NCBI GenBank assembly: GCA_964352815.1
Contig: CAYGTO010000010.1
Coordinates: 20,971 to 84,970, forward strand
From: CAYGTO01 sp964352815
GTDB taxonomy: Bacteria > Pseudomonadota > Alphaproteobacteria > Rickettsiales > UBA3002
DNA: 64,000 nt
Reading direction: 5' to 3'
Positions 51,994 to 58,673 of this stretch are shown one piece after another; within the stretch, counting starts at the first letter, position 1; each line of letters opens with the position of its first letter. Below the pieces are notes generated by a model, which saw only the letters and a list, made by a program, of their open reading frames with translations, had not been told where the DNA came from and did not search any database. Both the position numbers and the translations under genes were made by a program.

Positions 51994-53427
51994 TTACGCC
52001 GCTTCCGCCGCCAATTTCTTGGCTTTCTCAAGCGCCTCATCCATGCCGCCGACCATGTAGAAGGCCGATTCTGGGAGGTCATCATAATCCCCTGCCAAAA
52101 TGCCCTTAAAGCCTGCTATCGTGTCTTTCAGATCAACCAGTTTCCCTGGTGCGCCGGTGAAGACTTCTGCCACATGGAAGGGCTGCGACAAGAAGCGCTG
52201 AATCTTCCGCGCACGAGCCACGGTGCGCTTATCTTCTTCCGATAGCTCATCCATACCCAGAATCGCGATAATGTCCTGAAGCGCCTTATAGCTCTGCAGC
52301 ACCTCTTGCACCCCACGCGCCACCGCATAATGCTCTTCACCGACCACGCGCGGATCAAGAATCCGTGAGGTCGAATCGAGCGGATCCACTGCCGGATAAA
52401 TCCCCAGCTCGGCGATCGAGCGGTTCAGTACCGTGGTGGCATCCAAATGGGCAAAGGTCGTGGCAGGCGCCGGATCGGTCAAATCATCCGCCGGAACATA
52501 GACGGCCTGCACCGAGGTGATCGAGCCTTTCTTGGTCGAGGTAATCCGCTCCTGCAGCGCACCCATATCCGTCGAAAGGGTTGGCTGATAGCCCACTGCC
52601 GAAGGAATCCGGCCAAGCAGGGCCGAGACTTCCGCGCCAGCCTGGGTGAAACGGAATACATTATCCATAAAGAACAGCACGTCTTGGCCTTCTTCATCGC
52701 GGAATTGCTCGGCAATGGTCAGGCCGGTCAGGGCGACACGTGCACGGGCTCCAGGAGGCTCGTTCATCTGGCCATAGACCAGCGCCACCTTTGATTTCGT
52801 CATATTGTCTGGGTCGATCACCTTCGAATCGATCATCTCGTGATACAGGTCATTTCCTTCACGGGTCCGCTCACCGACTCCAGCAAAGACCGAATAGCCA
52901 CCATGCGCTTTCGCGATGTTGTTAATCAGCTCCATGATCAAAACGGTTTTGCCGACACCGGCACCGCCGAACAGGCCAACCTTACCGCCCTTCGCATAGG
53001 GCGCGAGCAAATCGATGACTTTAATCCCGGTCTCAAGCACCTCATCTTCGGTCGCTTGATCAATAAATTCTGGCGCCTGGCCATGAATGGAGCGCGCCTG
53101 ATCCGTCTCAATCGGGCCGCGCTCATCGATAGGCTTTCCGGTCACATCCATGATGCGGCCAAGCGTTGCTTTTCCGACAGGCGTTGAAATCGGCGCCCCG
53201 GTATTCACCACCGGCTGACCGCGGACCAAACCGTCGGTCCCGTCCATCGCGATGGTACGCACGGTCTTTTCGCCCAAATGCTGCGCCACTTCGAGCACCA
53301 GCGTTTTGCCATCATTCTCCGTCTCAAGCGCGCTCAAGATCGGCGGCATCTCGCCTTCAAATTTCACATCGACTACGGCCGAAATCACCTGGGTGATCAC
53401 GCCATTTGCTGCTTTCTTCTTTGCCAT
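51994..53427 (-). CDS. atpD: ATP synthase F1 subunit beta
   Basis: The catalytic subunit of the F1 hexamer. GGAGVGKTVLIMELINNIAKAHGG (~158) is the P-loop, GERTREGNDLYHEM contains the catalytic Glu region, and VLFFMDNVFRFTQAGAEVSALLGRIPSAVGYQPTL follows. The DELSEEDKRT DELSEED loop near the C-terminus touches epsilon. The 477-residue length is normal and no repeat insertion is present. One oddity: the conserved block usually written IDNIFRF is MDNVFRF here, which is conservative. Confidence 0.98.
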   Translation of the reverse strand: MAKKKAANGVITQVISAVVDVKFEGEMPPILSALETENDGKTLVLEVAQHLGEKTVRTIAMDGTDGLVRGQPVVNTGAPISTPVGKATLGRIMDVTGKPIDERGPIETDQARSIHGQAPEFIDQATEDEVLETGIKVIDLLAPYAKGGKVGLFGGAGVGKTVLIMELINNIAKAHGGYSVFAGVGERTREGNDLYHEMIDSKVIDPDNMTKSKVALVYGQMNEPPGARARVALTGLTIAEQFRDEEGQDVLFFMDNVFRFTQAGAEVSALLGRIPSAVGYQPTLSTDMGALQERITSTKKGSITSVQAVYVPADDLTDPAPATTFAHLDATTVLNRSIAELGIYPAVDPLDSTSRILDPRVVGEEHYAVARGVQEVLQSYKALQDIIAILGMDELSEEDKRTVARARKIQRFLSQPFHVAEVFTGAPGKLVDLKDTIAGFKGILAGDYDDLPESAFYMVGGMDEALEKAKKLAAEAA

Positions 53428-53464
53428 ATTGTTCTCCTTATTCTTCCTTCGTCATTTTTTGTGT

Positions 53465-53887
53465 TTACAACGCTACTGATTGCGCTGAGTCAACGCCTCC
53501 AGAGGGTCTAAATTTTTCTGCGGTTTCTTGCGCTTGTGAAAGGCTGCACCCGGCCCATTTTTCAAGCAATGGCAAGACTCCATGGGTAGCGAAGACATAA
53601 TCTATCTCATATCCTCGCCCTTCGAATTTTTTAATAGCGCCCTTAACAGAAGCGCTTTCCCACACATCCGATGAAAGCCCAAAATCCGCAAGCTTCCCGG
53701 GCGATAAAATTAGGGAAAATCCGCCTTGACCTTGATTGGGCATATCAAATGCCGCCAATAATTTCGCGGCTTGTTCAGCTGGCAAACGATGCTGGCCATC
53801 TGACAAGGGATTACCCTGCGCATCTCTTTGAGAGAACAAAAAAAGTGCATTATTTTTATATGCTTGCTGTGCCTCTGCATCCATCAT
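53465..53887 (-). CDS. Hypothetical protein inserted in the atp operon between atpG and atpD
   Basis: A 140-residue protein not found at this place in ordinary atp operons. Its ATG overlaps the atpG stop (ATGA), so it is translationally coupled. The sequence is soluble and mixed: MMDAEAQQAYKNNALFLFSQRD, GFSLILSPGKLADFGLSSDVW, then FEGRGYEIDYVFATHGVLPLLEKWAGCSLSQAQETAEKF. I see no known motif. It could be an ATP-synthase-associated factor or an unrelated cargo gene. Its codon use and composition look like its neighbours. Confidence 0.6.
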   Translation of the reverse strand: MMDAEAQQAYKNNALFLFSQRDAQGNPLSDGQHRLPAEQAAKLLAAFDMPNQGQGGFSLILSPGKLADFGLSSDVWESASVKGAIKKFEGRGYEIDYVFATHGVLPLLEKWAGCSLSQAQETAEKFRPSGGVDSAQSVAL

Positions 53888-54822
53888 AGCGCCTCCGCAC
53901 CCGAAATAATCTCGATCAACTCTTTGGTAATCGCCGCTTGGCGCGAGCGGTTATATTGCAGGGTTAGCTTATTGATCATATCGCCGGCATTGCGCGTCGC
54001 ATTATCCATCGCGCTCATCCGCGCCCCTTGCTCAGAGGCGGCATTCTCAAGCAGCGCGCGGAAAATCTGCATCGCGACATTGCGCGGCAAGAGATCCGCT
54101 AGAATTTGCTCTTCATCCGGCTCATATTCGTAGCTCGCTGAAACGTCATTCTGAGGCGAAGCCGAAGAATCTGTGGTGCCTTTCTTAGATCCTTCGTCAA
54201 CGCAGTGCGTTTCCTCAGGATGACGGGCATCCGTATCAAGCGGCACCAATTGCTGAAATTTCACCACCTGCGAGATCGCGGAGACGAAGCGGTTATAGAC
54301 AATATGCACCACATCAAAGCCTTGCTGGGTGTAGAGCCCGAGCACCTCGTCTGAGACCTCGCGCGCCGTGCCATAATTCAGCGTCTTTGCAATATCAGTT
54401 TTCACGCCAATTTCCAGCGCGCCAAATTCGGACTTCAATATCTCGCGGCCCTTACGACCCACGAAAAACAGCTTCACCTCTTTGCCTTGGCTTTGAAGCG
54501 CGCGCACTTTTTCGCGCACTGCCCGTGCAATCGAGCCATTAAAGCCGCCACACAGGCCGCGATCGGCCGTCGCGACAATGATCAGATGCTTGTGATCATT
54601 ACCCGTCCCTTTAAGGAGGAGCGGGGCATTATCTTGGCCCTTCACTGACGTCGCAAGCGATTGGACCATCACTTCCATTTTTTGTGCATAGGGACGTGAG
54701 GCTTCCGCCGCTTCGCGCGCACGGCGCAGCTTCGCCGCCGCCACCATTTTCATCGCCTTGGTGATCTTCTGCGTGTTTTTAACGGATCCGATACGATCCT
54801 TGAGATCTTTTAGGCTAGGCAT
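53884..54822 (-). CDS. atpG: ATP synthase F1 subunit gamma with in-frame repeat insertion
   Basis: The central stalk of F1. The N-terminus SLKDLKDRIGSVKNTQKITKAMKMVAAAKLRRA and the C-terminus ASEQGARMSAMDNATRNAGDMINKLTLQYNRSRQAAITKELIEI are classic. TADRGLCGGFN lies at ~88. At 312 residues it is ~20 longer than usual. The extra piece, RHPEETHCVDEGSKKGTTD...SPQNDVS at ~199-226, is exactly a family A palindrome. It falls in the globular Rossmann part after FQQLVPL, away from the rotating coiled coil, so function is probably kept. Confidence 0.95.
   Translation of the reverse strand: MPSLKDLKDRIGSVKNTQKITKAMKMVAAAKLRRAREAAEASRPYAQKMEVMVQSLATSVKGQDNAPLLLKGTGNDHKHLIIVATADRGLCGGFNGSIARAVREKVRALQSQGKEVKLFFVGRKGREILKSEFGALEIGVKTDIAKTLNYGTAREVSDEVLGLYTQQGFDVVHIVYNRFVSAISQVVKFQQLVPLDTDARHPEETHCVDEGSKKGTTDSSASPQNDVSASYEYEPDEEQILADLLPRNVAMQIFRALLENAASEQGARMSAMDNATRNAGDMINKLTLQYNRSRQAAITKELIEIISGAEAL
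54144..54225 (-). repeat. Family A palindromic element, copy A3 (in atpG)
   Basis: The arms CGTCATTCTGAGGCG and CCTCAGGATGACG, with inner GAAGAATCT and AGATCCTTCGTC. Read on the coding (minus) strand it gives RHPEETHC...DEGSK...DSSASPQND, the same phase as the mnmE, xerC and GIY-YIG copies. Confidence 0.9.
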
Positions 54823-54871
54823 TTCACCTCCGGTGAAATTAGGAATATGAGAATGCGGGAATGCGAGAGCT

Positions 54872-55261
54872 TCATGATGCGCCTACTTTACTATGCAGTT
54901 TATAGAGCATCTTTTGAATAATCACATATGCCTCACACCAACGCCCATATGTTTCAAGCTCGACATACCCTAGGTCTTTACAATAGTCACACCACACCAT
55001 AATTTCTTCACATGAGCCGATAGCCATACTCAAGAACCGCTTAAACTCTGCTTTCGAGTGGCGCTGTTTTCCGTAACCCTCAGCAATGTTTGCGCAAACC
55101 GATTTAGTCGCACGCTGCAGCTGGCTTGAAAGCCCATACTGCTCTATTTTAGGAAAAGAGAAAGTTGCTTTATGAATTTCGAGTGAAACAGCATAGGCGC
55201 GCTGATACACATCAAGCTGCTTATAGCTAGTTACAAAATCCGAAGTTATCACGTCACCCAT
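54872..55261 (-). CDS. Four-helix-bundle (23S rRNA IVS-type) protein inside the atp operon
   Basis: A 129-residue protein of the IVS/S23-like four-helix-bundle family. YKQLDVYQRAYAVSLEIHKATFSFPKIEQYGLSSQLQRATKSVCANIAEGYGKQR (~11-65) is the family core (WQKAxxLxxxIYxxTxxFPxxExYGLxxQxRRAxxSIxxNIAEGxGR). FLSMAIGSCEE follows. Such proteins are typically encoded in intervening sequences of 23S rRNA genes or scattered singly; their role is unknown, although the diversity-generating-retroelement protein Avd has the same fold. Lying between atpA and atpG it interrupts a highly conserved operon. No reverse transcriptase gene is in the window. Confidence 0.88.
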   Translation of the reverse strand: MGDVITSDFVTSYKQLDVYQRAYAVSLEIHKATFSFPKIEQYGLSSQLQRATKSVCANIAEGYGKQRHSKAEFKRFLSMAIGSCEEIMVWCDYCKDLGYVELETYGRWCEAYVIIQKMLYKLHSKVGAS

Positions 55262-55297
55262 TCTTTATTTCCCTTATTCTACTTTCCCGAATTCTCA

Positions 55298-56839
55298 CTA
55301 TTCCTTCGTCAAAAACGGTTTGCGGGCTTCTTCGATCGCTTTTTGTAGCTGAATCTCGATCGTATCGGTCATCACGGCTTTCTCGCGAATCGCCTTGAGC
55401 ACGGATTTTGCGTAGGTTGAACGCAGCTCGCGCAGGAGCGTCTCTTCAAACGCCACCACCTTATCCACGGGGATGCTATCGAGATAGCCCTTCACACCGG
55501 CATAGAGCACGCAGACTTGCTCTTCCATTTGCAACGGGGAATATTGCGGCTGCTTCAACAGCTCTGTCAAACGACGACCGCGCGCGAGCAATTTCTGCGT
55601 TGCGGCATCAAGATCAGACCCAAACTGCGCAAAGGCTTCCATTTCACGGTATTGTGCCAATTCGAGCTTGATCGAACCTGACACCTGCTTCATGGCTTTC
55701 ACCTGCGCTGCCGATCCAACACGCGAAACCGACAGGCCAACATTCACCGCCGGGCGAATCCCTTTATAAAAGAGTCCGGTTTCGAGGAAAATCTGACCAT
55801 CGGTGATCGAAATCACATTGGTCGGAATATAGGCCGAGACATCGCCCGCCTGGGTTTCAATCACCGGCAGCGCGGTTAAGGACCCAGCGCCTTCTTCATC
55901 GGACATTTTCGCGGCGCGCTCAAGGAGGCGTGAATGGACATAGAACACATCACCCGGATAGGCTTCGCGGCCTGGAGGACGGCGCAGCAATAGCGACATC
56001 TGGCGGTAAGCCACGGCTTGCTTCGAGAGATCATCATAGACGATCAGCGCATGTTTGGCATTATCGCGGAAATATTCACCCATCGCACAGGCTGCGTACG
56101 GAGCGAGGTATTGCAGAGGCGCTGCTTCCGACGCGGTTGCCGCCACCACGATCGAATATTTCATCGCGCCTTGCTCTTCGAGCGTTTTCACCACTTGCGC
56201 TACGGTCGAGCGTTTCTGGCCAATCGCAACATAAATACAGTAGAGCTTTTTACTCTCATCATCGCCTTCATTGATCTGCTTCTGGTTCAGCATCGCATCA
56301 ATCGCGACGGCGGTCTTACCGGTTTGACGGTCACCAATAATCAGCTCACGCTGGCCACGACCAATCGGAATCAGCGCATCGATGGATTTAATTCCGGTCT
56401 GCACTGGCTCATGGACCGATTTACGCGCGATAATCCCCGGCGCTTTCACTTCGACACGCGAACGCTTCTTCGCTTTGATTGGGCCTTTGCCATCGATCGG
56501 GTTGCCAAGCGCATCCACCACGCGGCCGAGCAGCTCCTCACCTACCGGCACATCAACAATGGCTTTGGTCCGCTTGACCTTGTCGCCTTCTTTGACGGCG
56601 CGGTCATCACCAAAGATCACCACCCCGACCGAATCTTCCTCGAGGTTCAGCGCCATGCCTTTCATGCCGCCTGGGAATTCCACCATTTCACCGGCCTGGA
56701 TGTTCTCAAGACCGTAGATTTTGGCAACCCCATCACCGACCGAGACGACCTGGCCGACTTCATCGACGCTCGCCTTGTCCGGCGTGTCCGCCAAATGCTG
56801 TTTTAAGATATCTGAAATTTCTGAGGCACGAATATCCAT
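55298..56839 (-). CDS. atpA: ATP synthase F1 subunit alpha
   Basis: The non-catalytic nucleotide-binding subunit, 513 residues. GDRQTGKTAVAIDAMLNQK (~170-188) is the P-loop, and the DDLSKQAVAYRQMSLLLRRPPGREAYPGDVFYVHSRLLERAA block is intact. The N-terminal EISDILKQHL binds delta. The C-terminal domain is normal. No insertions are present. It follows atpH by 32 bases. The IVS-type gene lies in the following 475-base gap before atpG. Confidence 0.98.
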   Translation of the reverse strand: MDIRASEISDILKQHLADTPDKASVDEVGQVVSVGDGVAKIYGLENIQAGEMVEFPGGMKGMALNLEEDSVGVVIFGDDRAVKEGDKVKRTKAIVDVPVGEELLGRVVDALGNPIDGKGPIKAKKRSRVEVKAPGIIARKSVHEPVQTGIKSIDALIPIGRGQRELIIGDRQTGKTAVAIDAMLNQKQINEGDDESKKLYCIYVAIGQKRSTVAQVVKTLEEQGAMKYSIVVAATASEAAPLQYLAPYAACAMGEYFRDNAKHALIVYDDLSKQAVAYRQMSLLLRRPPGREAYPGDVFYVHSRLLERAAKMSDEEGAGSLTALPVIETQAGDVSAYIPTNVISITDGQIFLETGLFYKGIRPAVNVGLSVSRVGSAAQVKAMKQVSGSIKLELAQYREMEAFAQFGSDLDAATQKLLARGRRLTELLKQPQYSPLQMEEQVCVLYAGVKGYLDSIPVDKVVAFEETLLRELRSTYAKSVLKAIREKAVMTDTIEIQLQKAIEEARKPFLTKE

Positions 56840-56871
56840 GGTCCGTATGGTCTCCCGAGTCTTGGTTTTAG

Positions 56872-57435
56872 TTATAATGAAGCTTGATTAAGTTGATGTT
56901 TGAGCAGGTTTAAGCGCCCTTTAACCGAATAATCAAGCATTTTACTGTTCACCAGCAGCACCATGCCGCCGATGATAGATTCATCGACTTCTGTTTCGAG
57001 TGAAATGGTCTGGCCCGTTGCTTTTGATAATTCCGCCTCAAGCGTTTCTACTTTCTTTGGATCGAGCGCATGGGCTGTGGTCGCCGTGGCGCGCACCATA
57101 CCCGTCGCTTTTGCCAGCAAATCTTGGTAATGTTCACTGATCGCAGGGATCAACGTCGCGCGGCCATGCTTTGCCATATAAGGCAGTGATGAAATTAAAA
57201 GCGCATGGCATTTGGCCTGTTTGGCGATGGCTTCCATCACATTGGCGAGGGATTCTTTCGACGTCAGGGGGCTATGGATCGCATCACGCAGCTCGTCATG
57301 AGACGCTATTGTTTCGCTCAATGTTTTAAGCTGCTCACCGACCTTCGCTTCGGCTTTTTTCGACTGCGCCAAATCAAACAATGCCCCAGCATAGCGAGAA
57401 GCAATAGTGTAACGAGCGCTGCGGCTTTGTGCCAT
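56872..57435 (-). CDS. atpH: ATP synthase F1 subunit delta
   Basis: Links the alpha3beta3 head to the peripheral stalk. The N-terminal helical domain ARYTIASRYAGALFDLAQSKKAEAKVGEQL and the C-terminal LSKATGQTISLETEVDESIIGGMVLLVNSKMLDYSVKGRLNLLKHQL are diagnostic. The 187-residue length is normal. It is the first gene of the minus-strand F1 operon; the 240 bases before it, shared with a divergent gene, must contain the promoter. F0 genes are not in the window, which is usual for alphaproteobacteria. Confidence 0.96.
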   Translation of the reverse strand: MAQSRSARYTIASRYAGALFDLAQSKKAEAKVGEQLKTLSETIASHDELRDAIHSPLTSKESLANVMEAIAKQAKCHALLISSLPYMAKHGRATLIPAISEHYQDLLAKATGMVRATATTAHALDPKKVETLEAELSKATGQTISLETEVDESIIGGMVLLVNSKMLDYSVKGRLNLLKHQLNQASL

Positions 57436-57677
57436 GAAAAACCCTGTAGTTTTTGATTCTTATACGATATGTGCCCGGCAACCTAGAAGAGCTCTTGCCA
57501 AATGACAAGGGGTTTTTGCGATCTCTTGGGCATCGGTTTATCGGATTGCGGTCACGCTGCATAAAATAACTAAAATTAACCTTATCTTAAATATTGTTTA
57601 AGCGTTTCTTAGCGTTTGTCTGCTACCTTGTAAGAATAATCCTACGGGAATAATGTGTATTTATTATGGAGCGAATG

Positions 57678-58673
57678 ATGGCTGAAGGCACGACACGCAC
57701 AGAAACAGAAACGCGCGGTGAAGAGGCCCCAGTGGCTAGTAGCGATTTGCGGAACTATGAAACCGCGCAGTTGCTTGCTGTGCTTGAGAATGCGCGCGAA
57801 AATGGTCTGATTGAAGGGCTTGATGATCTGAATCTTGATGTGGCGAATCGCCAGCTCACTGAAGAGGAAATCGAACAGATTTATGAAGCGCTCGCCGAGG
57901 CGGGCATTGTTGATGCGCTTGAAGAAGGGCAGGTAGCGACCATTGATAAAGAAACATTAGGAAAAGTGTTGGATTTTGATGCCGATCATGAGCAAGGCGC
58001 TAACATCAAGGACATTGTCAGCCGTTCATCGGAAGAGATCAAAGCAGCACAAGAGGCACTAGACAAAGCAGGCTTCCAAGCCGGCACATTTGGTCCAGAT
58101 GGCAATGGTGTCGATGGTCTTGCAGGCGCGTCAACGCTAACTAAAATCGAGGAAATGATCGCAAAAGCAAAAGAGCTTGGTCATGAGATTGATCCAAAGA
58201 TGGGTTTGTACGATCAAGCGATGGCTGCGTCTGAATGGCTGGTCGAGAACGGTCATGGCCGCCAGGTGGATGGGCCTATGATTGATCCGAGCCAGCTCGG
58301 AGCTGGAGCGGAACCTATTCCTGGTGAATTTGTGGGCACGCTTGGCGACCGGACTGTCACCATTAAAATGGGCGAGAACGGGCCAGAGTTTCCGGGCCGC
58401 GATGACATAGCAATACAAGAAGATATGCGAATTAACGATAAGGGTGAACGCGTCTATACGCTTCAAGTGGGTGACAAGACACACACATTAGTGGCTTCTA
58501 ATCCACCAACCTTAGATGGTAAAAAAATGGAGCACAATGTGGCGATGGATGGCATCAGGATTCCGGGTCTGGCTAATCTCGACCCAGCAGATTTTCCTAC
58601 GCTTGCGGTGGCGGAGGTTGATGGGTTAACCCCGCCTCCTGGCGGCGTTGGCGGCGGCAGAGAAATCAGTTAA
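57678..58673 (+). CDS. Acidic hypothetical protein with a possible peptidoglycan-binding-like segment
   Basis: A 331-residue, strongly acidic protein with no signal peptide that I can see. The Met at 57678 is preferred because GGAG lies 6 bases upstream; Mets at 57666 and 57675 are alternatives. The first ~110 residues are helical and Glu-rich (TAQLLAVLENARENGLIEGLDDLNLDVANRQLTEEEIEQIYEAL). Residues ~115-160 (IKAAQEALDKAGFQAGTFGPDGNGVDGLAGASTLTKIEEM) loosely follow the pattern of peptidoglycan-binding domain 1 (AQ..L...G...G..DG..G..T). The C-terminus has beta-rich segments and a Pro/Gly tail. The function is unknown. It ends directly against priA. Confidence 0.62.
   Translation: MAEGTTRTETETRGEEAPVASSDLRNYETAQLLAVLENARENGLIEGLDDLNLDVANRQLTEEEIEQIYEALAEAGIVDALEEGQVATIDKETLGKVLDFDADHEQGANIKDIVSRSSEEIKAAQEALDKAGFQAGTFGPDGNGVDGLAGASTLTKIEEMIAKAKELGHEIDPKMGLYDQAMAASEWLVENGHGRQVDGPMIDPSQLGAGAEPIPGEFVGTLGDRTVTIKMGENGPEFPGRDDIAIQEDMRINDKGERVYTLQVGDKTHTLVASNPPTLDGKKMEHNVAMDGIRIPGLANLDPADFPTLAVAEVDGLTPPPGGVGGGREIS

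Noticed and set aside
54872..55261. Diversity-generating retroelement accessory gene (Avd) as part of a retroelement
   Set aside because: The fold is shared, but no reverse transcriptase, template repeat or variable-repeat target is visible nearby.
56018..56806. 262-codon plus-strand open frame
   Set aside because: Antisense to atpA, a certain gene.
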